Part shown: piece after piece, positions 1 to 7,573 of the stretch
Numbering within the stretch: the first letter of the stretch is position 1
Layout: each line of letters begins with the position of its first letter
Assembly (NCBI GenBank): GCA_963710745.1
Contig: CAVQBP010000028.1
Location: 62,001 to 126,000 of the forward strand
DNA length: 64,000 bases
Source of the DNA: CAVQBP01 sp963710745
Lineage (GTDB): Bacteria > Bacteroidota > Ignavibacteria > Ignavibacteriales > Ignavibacteriaceae
Direction of reading: 5' to 3'
Notes under the pieces: model-generated
Database searches by the model: none
What the model saw: the letters and a program-made list of their open reading frames with translations, nothing else
Told to the model about the DNA's origin: nothing
Position numbers and translations under genes: made by a program

Positions 1-510
1 GATAATTTTACTATTATCTATATAATCTTCGGAACTTGAAACAATATTCTTTTCAAGATAATCTTTATTGAAAAAATCGAGTACAAAATACCCATTATCA
101 TTCAAGAAGTAAAATGCTCTGCGGAACAATTTGAAATTTTCTTTATCATCTTCAAAATAACCGAAACTTGTAAAAAGATTGACTACAAGATCAAACTTAG
201 GCTTGATACAGAGATTCCTTAAATCAGCTTCAACAAAATTTACATCTACATTTGATTTAATCGCACTGTCTAAAGCTACTTTTAAAAGATTTTTGCTTAA
301 ATCGACTGCAGATACTTTAAATCCTTTCTGAGCAAATAAAATTGAATGCCTTCCAGACCCGCATGCTAAATCAAGTACCTTTCCATTAAGCGGAATATCA
401 ATATTTCCTGAAATTAAATCTACAAGTTCTTTAGCATCTTCTTCATTACGGTGCTTGTAGACATTTAAATATTCTTCCGTATTAAACCAGTCCTTGAACC
501 ATTCATTCAT
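1..510 (-). CDS. Class I SAM-dependent methyltransferase (C-terminus outside window)
   Basis: The reading frame is open from an ATG at 508-510 to the window edge, 170 codons with no stop, so the gene is cut off at its 3' end. It begins MNEWFKDWFNTEEYLNVYKH. A SAM-binding motif I (VLDLACGSGRHS) lies near residues 46-57, followed by the acidic end of strand beta2 (SAVDLS) near 68-73. This is the Methyltransf_25/11 type of Rossmann methyltransferase. The substrate cannot be read from the sequence. It is followed upstream by a long non-coding gap and has no obvious operon partner in the window. Confidence 0.8.
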   Translation of the reverse strand, partial: MNEWFKDWFNTEEYLNVYKHRNEEDAKELVDLISGNIDIPLNGKVLDLACGSGRHSILFAQKGFKVSAVDLSKNLLKVALDSAIKSNVDVNFVEADLRNLCIKPKFDLVVNLFTSFGYFEDDKENFKLFRRAFYFLNDNGYFVLDFFNKDYLEKNIVSSSEDYIDNSKII

Positions 511-1042
511 TATTATTCTGAAATTTCATTTGAGATATTCATATTTATATAAATATTATGCCAGGAAAATTTATCTTAAATGATGATTAACTTATTTTTT
601 CCTAATAATAAAGTTAGAAATATCCCGGAATATTAAGTTAATTCCCTTAAATAATTCTGATAAGATAAGAATTAAGAATTCATTGTGTCAATTTAAAATG
701 ATGCTTTCTTATATTTAATAAAGATCTATCTCATAACTAAAAAACTTTAAAATAAAAGTTAAGTTGAACAAATTGCTTCAAAATTTAATTGTTGACATAT
801 CTTTCTTCATTTATCGATTGCAGGATTTTTCCCCGATTCGCTGAGTTAATTAAAATATAACTTCAATAATAAGCAGAAGCGTAAGATTTCTCACCTAATT
901 AACTGAGAAATTACTTATTGAATTGGGATTAGAAATGATAGTGTATGACGATCAATGACCATTACTGATTTTATTCTCAATTTCCAATTTCTTACCAACC
1001 TCCAACAACCTACTATCCACCACCAGCTACCGGCATTTAATG
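511..1042. other. Intergenic region without recognisable gene
   Basis: This is about 530 AT-rich bases between the partial methyltransferase and recR. Stops occur frequently in all frames. I see no tRNA-like fold, no strong terminator hairpin with a T tract and no repeat shared with the rest of the window. It should contain the methyltransferase promoter and the recR 3' end. Confidence 0.5.
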
Positions 1043-1639
1043 CTACAATTCAATCCTCCCCGTAACCGCCCTGCTGATTGTTGCCTCATCGGCAAACTCA
1101 AGGTCTCCCCCGATCGGCAATCCCCTGGCAATTCTTGAAACTCTGATTCCTAAAGGTTTAATTAATTTAGCGAGATATAAAGACGTAGTTTCTCCTTCCG
1201 TGTCAGGATTAAGCGCCAGTATAATCTCTTTTATTTCCTCTGTTTCAAATCTTTTTAATAATTCTTTGATTCTTAAAGATTCAGGATCGATTCCAGACAA
1301 AGGTGATAAAACTCCGCCCAATACATGGTACATACCGTTAAATTCATTTGTCTTTTCGATAGCGATTACATCGCTTGCTTCTTCAACAATACAAATAACG
1401 GAATTGTCTCTTTTCGGATTTTTACATATTTCACATAATTCATCCACAGAAATGTTAAAGCACCGAGAACAAAAGCGCAGCCTGGTTTTTAATTCCTGGA
1501 TAGCTTTTACAAGATTTTCAACAGATTGGGAATCACTTTTTAAAATGTGAAGAGCAAGTCTTTGAGCAGTTTTTTTACCGATGCTCGGCAGTTTGCTTAA
1601 TTCCTCAATGGCAGTTTGAAGCGGTTCGGCTATTTGCAA
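1043..1639 (-). CDS. recR: Recombination mediator RecR
   Basis: This 198-residue protein has the normal RecR length. A helix-hairpin-helix sits at residues 17-33 (LPSIGKKTAQRLALHIL). A four-cysteine zinc finger uses C57, C60, C69 and C72. A Toprim domain runs from about 81 to 177. RecR works with RecO and RecF to load RecA on gapped DNA. It starts 2 bases after the stop of the YbaB/EbfC-family gene, which is transcribed first. The ybaB-recR pair is a very common operon, often following dnaX, but dnaX is not present here. All key motifs are intact. Confidence 0.97.
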   Translation of the reverse strand: MQIAEPLQTAIEELSKLPSIGKKTAQRLALHILKSDSQSVENLVKAIQELKTRLRFCSRCFNISVDELCEICKNPKRDNSVICIVEEASDVIAIEKTNEFNGMYHVLGGVLSPLSGIDPESLRIKELLKRFETEEIKEIILALNPDTEGETTSLYLAKLIKPLGIRVSRIARGLPIGGDLEFADEATISRAVTGRIEL

Positions 1640-1641
1640 TT

Positions 1642-1968
1642 CTAAAGCCCCGGAATATTTAATCCTGGAGGAATCATTCCTTTAGTCACTTTTGCCATTT
1701 CTTCTTCAGCCATCTTGCCTGCGGACTGCAAAGCTTTATTAACAGCAGCAACTACCAAGTCTTCTAAAATTTCTTTTTCTTCAGATTTTATGACTTGCGG
1801 GTCAATTTCTACAGAAATTATCTCTTTATTTCCATTTGCAGTAGCTTTAATCATTCCTCCGCCTGCTTCTTCTGAAACTGTTAAATTTCCAAGCTCATTT
1901 TGAACTTTCTGCATTTCTGCCTGCATTTTTTGAACTTGCTTAAGCATTCCTTGCATTCCGCCTTTCAT
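1642..1968 (-). CDS. ybaB: YbaB/EbfC family nucleoid-associated protein
   Basis: This small 108-residue protein starts MKGGMQGMLKQVQKMQAEMQ. It has the Met/Gln-rich N-terminal helix typical of YbaB, a central beta segment (GGGMIKATANGNKEIISVEID, about 36-56) and a C-terminal helix ending in the PGL motif (GMIPPGLNIPGL). The family forms dimers that bind DNA and is described as nucleoid-associated. Spacing of 2 bases to recR indicates co-transcription. An AGGAGG-like Shine-Dalgarno (complement of tcctcct at about 1975-1981) lies just upstream of the ATG and supports this start. Confidence 0.95.
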   Translation of the reverse strand: MKGGMQGMLKQVQKMQAEMQKVQNELGNLTVSEEAGGGMIKATANGNKEIISVEIDPQVIKSEEKEILEDLVVAAVNKALQSAGKMAEEEMAKVTKGMIPPGLNIPGL

Positions 1969-2097
1969 CCATTTCCTCCTGTAATAATTATTTTTTTTGA
2001 AAAACTATTTTAATTTTTGTGTAAATATAATATATTGATTTGACTTTGTATACTGAATTTTCATAATTTCTTAATCGAAAATAACCAAAAGTGAATA

Positions 2098-2808
2098 TTG
2101 ACAACAACATTTAACAACAACCGGACTTTATACGAGGAACTCCAGAAAAAAGAATTACCGATAGACAATTCCGAGTATGTTATACAGGAATACAGCGATT
2201 ATTTCATGGACGGGAATTCTAAAAAAATTAAGAGTAAAGATATTGGAGAAAAATTTGCCTCAATAAATGCATTCTTCTTTGATTATTTGAAGGAATACCA
2301 TATTCCTGCAGCTTTTGTTAAAAATGTTGACAAAAATCACTTAAAATTTATAAAATATGAAAAATTCCCTTTCTTCGTTAAAATATTGAACATTACCGAC
2401 AAAAGAACAGCAAAGATTTTTGGGGATAAAGAAGGGAAACAGCTCGGTATTCCTTTGTACGAATTTCACTTTGGAGATGGTAAAGATACATTAATTTCCG
2501 AAAGCCATCTGATATCGTACAATCTCTGTTCGAATGACGATTTAAAATTAATTAGCAGGATGTGTTCTAAAATTAATGCTGTTTTGAAGTCTTTCTTTGA
2601 ACGAAGAAACCTGTTGTTTGCCGAAGTCAGCTGTAATTTCGGCAGATGTAATGATAAGATCTATTTGACCGATGATTTTACACCCAAAAGCATAAAAGTT
2701 TTACCAATTAATAACGAAGCTAAATTGTGTGATCCGTACAAGCTTTCAACATCAGCCCAAATTAAAAATTATACTAACCAGATCTATAATTTAATGAGTG
2801 TCCAATAA
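2098..2808 (+). CDS. Divergent SAICAR synthetase (PurC)-like protein
   Basis: This 236-residue protein uses a TTG start; no in-frame ATG occurs before residue 37. Its order matches the PurC fold: YSDYFMDGNSKKI (about 32-44) corresponds to the family's YKD..AFNG.KK segment, EYHIPAAF to GIPT.F, ESHLISYNL to EDHI..L, and LFAEVSCNFGR...LTDDFTPKSIK to the two C-terminal signatures. Those signatures are degenerate: the usual DE.SPDS.R reads DDFTPKSIK, the K.E of the preceding signature is lost, and the N-terminal GK.K.VY loop is missing. It abuts psd directly, with purS and purQ 1.5 kb on. It may be a paralogue with altered function or a fast-evolving true PurC. Confidence 0.6.
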   Translation: MTTTFNNNRTLYEELQKKELPIDNSEYVIQEYSDYFMDGNSKKIKSKDIGEKFASINAFFFDYLKEYHIPAAFVKNVDKNHLKFIKYEKFPFFVKILNITDKRTAKIFGDKEGKQLGIPLYEFHFGDGKDTLISESHLISYNLCSNDDLKLISRMCSKINAVLKSFFERRNLLFAEVSCNFGRCNDKIYLTDDFTPKSIKVLPINNEAKLCDPYKLSTSAQIKNYTNQIYNLMSVQ

Positions 2809-3459
2809 ATGCTAACTAAATATGGATATTCTACTTTAGGAATAATTTCGGTTGCAGCATTTATCTTTATCTCAGTAAGTTTTTTTTTCAACAATGGTTT
2901 TTTAAAAGCATTTTTAATTATCTTTCCAGCACTTTTTTTACTTTTTTCTTTATATTTTTTCAGGGACCCCGACAGAACACTGCCGGCGGAAGAGAATGCT
3001 GTAATTTCTCCTGCAGACGGTAAGGTGCTTTTTGTAAAAGAAGTTGAAGACAATAAATTTATAAACGGGAAAGCCAAACAAGTTTCTATTTTTATGTCTC
3101 CTTTAGATGTTCATGTAAACCGGATACCTATAACCGGAAAGGTTGAGTATCTGAAATATTATCCTGGTGATTACATTGCCGCTTTTGAAGATAAAGCTTC
3201 AGATGTAAATGAGAGAGCTGAATTCGGAATAATGAGTAAATTCGGCAAAGTCTTCTTCACACAAGTGGCGGGTTTTATTGCCAGAAGAATAATATATGAA
3301 ATAAAAATCGGTGATAGTGTTCAGGCAGGTAAAAGATTCGGTATGATAAAATTCGGCAGCAGGGTTGATGTGGTTGTCCCATATGAATGGCAGGAAATGG
3401 TTAGAAAAGATGCAAATGTAAAAGCAGGAGAGACAATACTTTTTGAATATAATAAATAA
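2809..3459 (+). CDS. psd: Phosphatidylserine decarboxylase (short archaeal-type)
   Basis: This 216-residue protein converts phosphatidylserine to phosphatidylethanolamine in the inner membrane. Two hydrophobic helices lie at about 10-26 and 31-50. They are followed by the FRDPDR motif (51-56), SPADG (67-71), the FMSPLDVHVNR block (95-105) and the self-cleavage site FGS (182-184), where chain cleavage before S184 would create the pyruvoyl cofactor. The length fits the short PSD-A family. The ATG follows the upstream stop with no gap and pssA overlaps its stop (TAATG), so it forms a tight phosphatidylethanolamine operon with pssA. Confidence 0.95.
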   Translation: MLTKYGYSTLGIISVAAFIFISVSFFFNNGFLKAFLIIFPALFLLFSLYFFRDPDRTLPAEENAVISPADGKVLFVKEVEDNKFINGKAKQVSIFMSPLDVHVNRIPITGKVEYLKYYPGDYIAAFEDKASDVNERAEFGIMSKFGKVFFTQVAGFIARRIIYEIKIGDSVQAGKRFGMIKFGSRVDVVVPYEWQEMVRKDANVKAGETILFEYNK

Positions 3460-4172
3460 TGAACCGATTTAGAGTAACCAGATCTGTTATACCGAATCTT
3501 TTCACCGCGATGAATATGTTTTCCGGTTTCCTTTCAATTATTAATGCAGAGCGGGGAAAATATGATTATGCGGCCATACTAATAATTATTGCAGCGGTTT
3601 TTGATGCTCTTGACGGCATTATGGCAAGACTTACAAAATCAAGCAGCGAGCTCGGTGTCGAGCTGGATTCTCTTTCAGATGTTATTAGTTTCGGCGCTGC
3701 TCCCGCCTTCCTTATTTATTCAACATACCTGCATAACTTCAATGCTGCTGGTATAGTTATAAGCTCACTGCTTATGATTGCAGGCGGATTCAGGTTAGCA
3801 CGTTTCAATGTTCAGTTGGTCGGTTTTAACAAAGAATACTTTACAGGTCTGCCTATCCCCTCTTCGGGAATTACAATTGCGGCATTTGTACTTGCTTATT
3901 ATGATAATGGTTTTATTGAACCGTATGCTGATTTTATTATTCCGCTTGTTATTGTTTTATCTTTCTTAATGGTTAGCAAAGTCAGGTATGATACAATACC
4001 GAAGCCTTCCATAAGTGAAATAAAAAAGAAACCTTTTCACTTTATTTTTATTGCAGCCTCAATAATTCTTCTGATTATTACCTCAGGTAAAGCACTCTTT
4101 TATATTTTTGTTTTCATAATTCTATTTGGTATTTTTAGATATATTTTTAATAGATTTTCTAAAAAAATTTAG
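3459..4172 (+). CDS. pssA: CDP-diacylglycerol-serine O-phosphatidyltransferase
   Basis: This 237-residue integral membrane protein makes phosphatidylserine from CDP-diacylglycerol and serine, the substrate for the psd product encoded just before it. The complete CDP-alcohol phosphatidyltransferase signature is present: D52, G53, A56, R57, G66, D70 and D74 with the correct spacing. About seven or eight hydrophobic segments follow the motif to the C-terminus. The ATG overlaps the psd stop by one base. Two short hairpins lie downstream before purS and probably end this lipid operon. Confidence 0.95.
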   Translation: MNRFRVTRSVIPNLFTAMNMFSGFLSIINAERGKYDYAAILIIIAAVFDALDGIMARLTKSSSELGVELDSLSDVISFGAAPAFLIYSTYLHNFNAAGIVISSLLMIAGGFRLARFNVQLVGFNKEYFTGLPIPSSGITIAAFVLAYYDNGFIEPYADFIIPLVIVLSFLMVSKVRYDTIPKPSISEIKKKPFHFIFIAASIILLIITSGKALFYIFVFIILFGIFRYIFNRFSKKI

Positions 4173-4194
4173 AATTTTTAGTCTGAATTTAATG

Positions 4195-4260
4195 CTCAGT
4201 TCTGGAGAACTGAGTTACTATTTTAGTTGTAGTTAAGGACTCTAGTCCTGACCTCTTTTT
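4195..4260 (+). terminator. Two hairpins downstream of pssA
   Basis: A perfect 8-bp stem with a TGGA loop spans 4195-4214 (CTCAGTTC/GAACTGAG). A second, 5-bp stem with a TCTA loop spans 4236-4249 and is followed by GACCTCTTTTT. The second is the more terminator-like. The pair lies between pssA and purS, so it likely separates the lipid genes from the purine genes. Confidence 0.5.
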
Positions 4261-4338
4261 ATTTATTTGATCCACATTGAAATATTATAGAATTATTTAG
4301 AGTAAAATTTTCTCATTTATTTAAGAAACAAATAGAAA

Positions 4339-4620
4339 ATGTTTAAAGCAAAAGTCCTTGTTAAAAGAAGACCGTCAATACTGGACCCCCAGGGTAAAGC
4401 TGTTGAAAAAGGTGCGGAACACCTGGGTTTGAAAAATGTGAGAGAGACACGAATCGGAAAATATATCGAATTTGTAGTTGACACCGCAGATAGAACTTCC
4501 GCAGAGAATGAGGTAAATGAGTATTGCCATAAACTTCTTGCCAACCCGATCATGGAAGATTATGAATTTACTCTGGAACCGGTCCCTCCTTCTGAAAATC
4601 AGACCAAGGCACAGAAATGA
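4339..4620 (+). CDS. purS: Phosphoribosylformylglycinamidine synthase subunit PurS
   Basis: PurS is the small subunit of the three-part FGAM synthase (PurS-PurQ-PurL), which bridges the glutaminase and the synthetase. The product is 93 residues, slightly longer than usual because of a polar tail (PVPPSENQTKAQK). The typical start FKAKVLVKRRPSILDPQGKAVEKGAEHLG is followed by the VRETRIGKYIEF strand, characteristic of the family. Its stop overlaps the purQ start by 4 bases (ATGA), indicating translational coupling. Confidence 0.95.
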   Translation: MFKAKVLVKRRPSILDPQGKAVEKGAEHLGLKNVRETRIGKYIEFVVDTADRTSAENEVNEYCHKLLANPIMEDYEFTLEPVPPSENQTKAQK

Positions 4621-5309
4621 AACCAAAATTCGGAGTGGTTGTATTCCCCGGATCAAACTGTGATCACGATGCTTACTATTCACTAAAAAAAGTATTAGGT
4701 TTTGATGTTGTCTTTTTATGGCATAAAGATACCAGCCTGGAAAACTGTGATGTAATAATTCTTCCGGGCGGCTTTTCTTACGGAGATTATCTCAGAACCG
4801 GTGCTATTGCAAGATTTTCTCCTATTATGAATTCTGTAATAGATTTTGCCAATAAAGGCGGTTATGTGATGGGTATCTGCAATGGTTTTCAAATCCTTTT
4901 AGAAGCCGGATTACTGCCGGGCGTCTTATTGAAAAATAAATCTCTACAATTTGTCTGCAAAGATGTTTATCTTACAGTAGCAAACCGTGATACCGTTTTT
5001 ACACGGGGTATTACTTCAAAGGATAAATTGAAATTTCCTGTTGCCCACGGCGAAGGAAATTATTTTGCTGATGATGATACATTAAAAGAACTGGTTGATA
5101 ATAATCAGATAGTATTTAAATATACATCATTAAACGGTGATACCGATTTTAATCCTAACGGCTCGGTTTTTGATATTGCAGGAATTGTAAATAAACGAAA
5201 AAATGTATTAGGATTAATGCCCCATCCCGAAAGAAGCTGTAACCCTATTCTTGGTAAGACAGATGGTTCATTAGTCTTTAATTCTATTGCAAGTTCATTT
5301 TTAAATTAA
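4617..5309 (+). CDS. purQ: FGAM synthase glutaminase subunit PurQ
   Basis: This class I glutamine amidotransferase of 230 residues supplies ammonia to PurL. The nucleophile is C88 in GICNGFQ, and the partners H203 and E205 sit in MPHPERS. The oxyanion region PGGFSYGDYLRTGAIAR (50-66) is intact. The length matches the small PurQ used with separate PurS and PurL. purL is not in this window. Only 11 bases separate its stop from the first tatA, so the tat genes may be co-transcribed with it. Confidence 0.97.
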   Translation: MKPKFGVVVFPGSNCDHDAYYSLKKVLGFDVVFLWHKDTSLENCDVIILPGGFSYGDYLRTGAIARFSPIMNSVIDFANKGGYVMGICNGFQILLEAGLLPGVLLKNKSLQFVCKDVYLTVANRDTVFTRGITSKDKLKFPVAHGEGNYFADDDTLKELVDNNQIVFKYTSLNGDTDFNPNGSVFDIAGIVNKRKNVLGLMPHPERSCNPILGKTDGSLVFNSIASSFLN

Positions 5310-5320
5310 AAGGTGAAGAA

Positions 5321-5518
5321 ATGTTTGGAAACCTTGGCGCCGGAGAAATAATTCTTATTTTACTGGTAATTTTAATCCTTTTTGGTGCAAAGAAAATTCC
5401 TGAACTGGCAAAAGGCCTGGGAAAAGGAATGACCGAATTTAAGAAAGGATTGAAAGATGTAGAAGATGAAATAAAATCATCTGATAAAGATGGAAAAACT
5501 GAAAATAAAAAATCCTAA
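5321..5518 (+). CDS. tatA: Twin-arginine translocase TatA/TatE subunit, copy 1
   Basis: This 65-residue protein has a short N-terminal membrane helix (about 7-22), the FG hinge (F22-G23), an amphipathic helix (AKKIPELAKGLGKGMTEFKKGLKDV) and a charged tail. TatA multimers form the pore-like part of the Tat system, which exports folded proteins carrying RR signal peptides. An AAGGTG ribosome-binding site sits about 7 bases upstream of the ATG. It is the first of three tandem, closely similar copies. No tatC is present in the window. Confidence 0.95.
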   Translation: MFGNLGAGEIILILLVILILFGAKKIPELAKGLGKGMTEFKKGLKDVEDEIKSSDKDGKTENKKS

Positions 5519-5555
5519 TTGTATCTAAACAAAATATTTTAATCGAGGTGTAGAA

Positions 5556-5780
5556 ATGTTTGAGAATATTGGATTCGGTGAATTATTAATGATCCTTGTT
5601 GTTGTGTTAGTATTATTCGGAGCAAAAAAAATTCCCGAACTGGCTAAAGGACTTGGCAAAGGTATAAGCGAATTCAAAAAAGGTCTGAAAGATGTTGAAG
5701 ACGAAATAAATTCAAATGATATGAAAGAGACTAAGACTGAAACCAAGGAAATTACTGAAAATCTGCATAAAATCTCTTAA
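5556..5780 (+). CDS. tatA: Twin-arginine translocase TatA/TatE subunit, copy 2
   Basis: This 74-residue paralogue of the preceding gene has the same layout: membrane helix, FGAKKIPELAKGLGKG, amphipathic segment EFKKGLKDVEDEI and a longer polar tail. It lies 37 bases after copy 1, and a GAGGTG ribosome-binding site precedes its ATG. Its first residues (MFENIGFGELL) are nearly identical to copy 3. The near identity of hinge and amphipathic regions across copies points to recent local duplication. Whether the copies have distinct roles (TatA versus TatE or TatB) cannot be decided. Confidence 0.93.
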   Translation: MFENIGFGELLMILVVVLVLFGAKKIPELAKGLGKGISEFKKGLKDVEDEINSNDMKETKTETKEITENLHKIS

Positions 5781-5791
5781 AGAGGCATAAG

Positions 5792-5991
5792 ATGTTTGAG
5801 AATATCGGATTCGGTGAATTATTAATTATTCTGCTTGTAGTATTAATATTTTTCGGTGCAAAAAAAATTCCCGAAATCGCTCATGGATTTGGTAAAGGAA
5901 TCCGTGAATTTAAAAAGGTTTAAAAGAAGTAGAAAACGAAATAAAAATATCAGATAAAAAAGAAAATAGTTCTGATTCAAAAAAAGCTTAA
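5792..5991 (+). CDS. tatA: TatA copy 3, frameshifted after residue 43
   Basis: An ATG at 5792 with an AGAGGC site 5 bases upstream opens a third TatA (MFENIGFGELLIILLVVLIF). The frame stops at 5921-5923 after EFKKV. Reading on after adding one A to the A5 run at 5912-5916 restores GLKEVENEIKISDKKE and a stop at 5989-5991, collinear with copies 1 and 2, which carry AAGAAAGG and A6GG at this point. This is a one-base contraction in an A-tract. It may be a sequencing error, a decaying copy or slippage. The 43-residue product would keep the membrane and start of the amphipathic helix but lose the tail. Confidence 0.85.
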
Positions 5992-6038
5992 TTAATTTTC
6001 CGCTAACCAAAATCTTTTAATTAAAAAGGGTTCATTCC

Positions 6039-7493
6039 TTGACGCAGTACTATAACTTTTCCGATAAAATTGAAAAGATTAAACAAGGTGAAATCTCTCT
6101 GGTTGAGAATGCAAATTTTTTCCTGGAACAAATCGAAAAGAATAAACATCTGAATGCATATAATTTTACATTTAACGAAGACGCAAAAAGGCAGGCAGAA
6201 AAGATCCAGGAAAAAATAAGAGAAGATAAACATGGTAAATTAGCCGGTTTGGTAATTGCAGTTAAGGATGTACTCTCAATTGAAAATAAGCCTACTACCT
6301 GCTCTTCAAAAATTTTAAAAGATTTTAAAGCACTCTATACTGCAACTGCTGTTCAAAAGCTGATAGATGAGGATGTAATAATAATAGGAAAAACCAACTG
6401 TGATGAATTTGCGATGGGTTCTTCCAATGAAAATTCTGCATTCGGAAATGTTTTAAACCCGGTAGATAACACAAGAGTCCCTGGCGGTTCCAGCGGCGGT
6501 TCGGCAGCGGCAGTAGCCGCTAATCTATGTGATGCTTCACTTGGAACGGATACAGGCGGTTCAATACGGCAGCCGGCAGCTTTCTGCGGTGTTTACGGGT
6601 TAAAGCCAACGTATGGAAGAGTTTCCCGATATGGTCTTACAGCATTCGCATCTTCATTCGATACAATAGGACCTTTTGCCAATAACGTTGAAGATATTGC
6701 TGCTATACTTCAAGTTATCTCAGGTTTAGACATACATGATTCTACTTCTTATAATATTTCTGTTCCCGGTTTTTCACAAGATTTAAATTTAAATGGCTTA
6801 AAGCCAAAAATCGGGATAGCTAAAGAATATTTCGCTGAAGGTTTATCACCTGAAATAAAAGCTTCAATAGAAGTGCTGATTGATAAATTAAGGAATGACG
6901 GATTTGAAGTTATCAATATTGATCTTCCGTTCAATGATTACACAATAGCTACCTATTATATCCTGACAACTGCAGAAGCATCGTCAAATTTAGCCCGTTA
7001 TGATGGAGCACGATACGGATATAGATCACCCGACAGCCAGGCATTAATTGATATGTACAGGTCAACAAGGTCGGAAGGTTTTGGTGAAGAAGTAAAGAGA
7101 AGAATAATGCTCGGTACTTATGTTCTTTCCGCCGGTTATTATGACGCATATTATAGAAAAGCTCAAAAAGTAAGAAGGCTGATTAAAAATGATTTTGATA
7201 AAGCATTTGAAAAGATCGATCTTATTCTAACACCAACTTCGCCTACTACTGCGTTCAAGATTGGTGAAAAATCCAGCGATCCGCTCGAAATGTATTTAAG
7301 CGATATCTATACAACTTCTGCAAACCTTGCAGGTATTCCGGGAATAAACATTCCTGCTGCAATAAGTTCTGATGGTCTTCCTATAGGAGTTCAGCTGCTG
7401 GCAAATCAATTCGATGAATCAACTCTCCTCAAAATGAGTTACTACATCCAGGAAAACTATCTCAAACGAAAAACACCAGGAATTGATGAATGA
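6039..7493 (+). CDS. gatA: Asp-tRNA(Asn)/Glu-tRNA(Gln) amidotransferase subunit A
   Basis: This 484-residue amidase-family protein is the glutaminase subunit of GatCAB, which converts misacylated Glu-tRNA(Gln) and/or Asp-tRNA(Asn). The triad is K76, S151 (cis-Ser in GGSSGGS) and S175, with spacing identical to characterised GatA. The amidase signature continues through GTDTGGSIRQPAAFCGVYGLKP. The start is TTG at 6039 with AAAGGG about 8 bases upstream; no suitable ATG lies near the conserved N-terminus. gatB and gatC are not adjacent. It ends the plus-strand run. Confidence 0.97.
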   Translation: MTQYYNFSDKIEKIKQGEISLVENANFFLEQIEKNKHLNAYNFTFNEDAKRQAEKIQEKIREDKHGKLAGLVIAVKDVLSIENKPTTCSSKILKDFKALYTATAVQKLIDEDVIIIGKTNCDEFAMGSSNENSAFGNVLNPVDNTRVPGGSSGGSAAAVAANLCDASLGTDTGGSIRQPAAFCGVYGLKPTYGRVSRYGLTAFASSFDTIGPFANNVEDIAAILQVISGLDIHDSTSYNISVPGFSQDLNLNGLKPKIGIAKEYFAEGLSPEIKASIEVLIDKLRNDGFEVINIDLPFNDYTIATYYILTTAEASSNLARYDGARYGYRSPDSQALIDMYRSTRSEGFGEEVKRRIMLGTYVLSAGYYDAYYRKAQKVRRLIKNDFDKAFEKIDLILTPTSPTTAFKIGEKSSDPLEMYLSDIYTTSANLAGIPGINIPAAISSDGLPIGVQLLANQFDESTLLKMSYYIQENYLKRKTPGIDE

Positions 7494-7573
7494 CGATTGA
7501 AGATGCTGCATTGAGGTTGTGCTATCAAAAGCAAGTTACCAAGTACTCATCAATTAACAATCATAATTGCTAA

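Noticed and set aside
5911..5923. Programmed -1 frameshift at the tatA3 A-tract
   Set aside because: The heptamer is T-AAA-AAG, so slippage of the P-site tRNA would mispair. The standard A-AAA-AAG site is not formed, and the sequence fits a simple one-base loss better.
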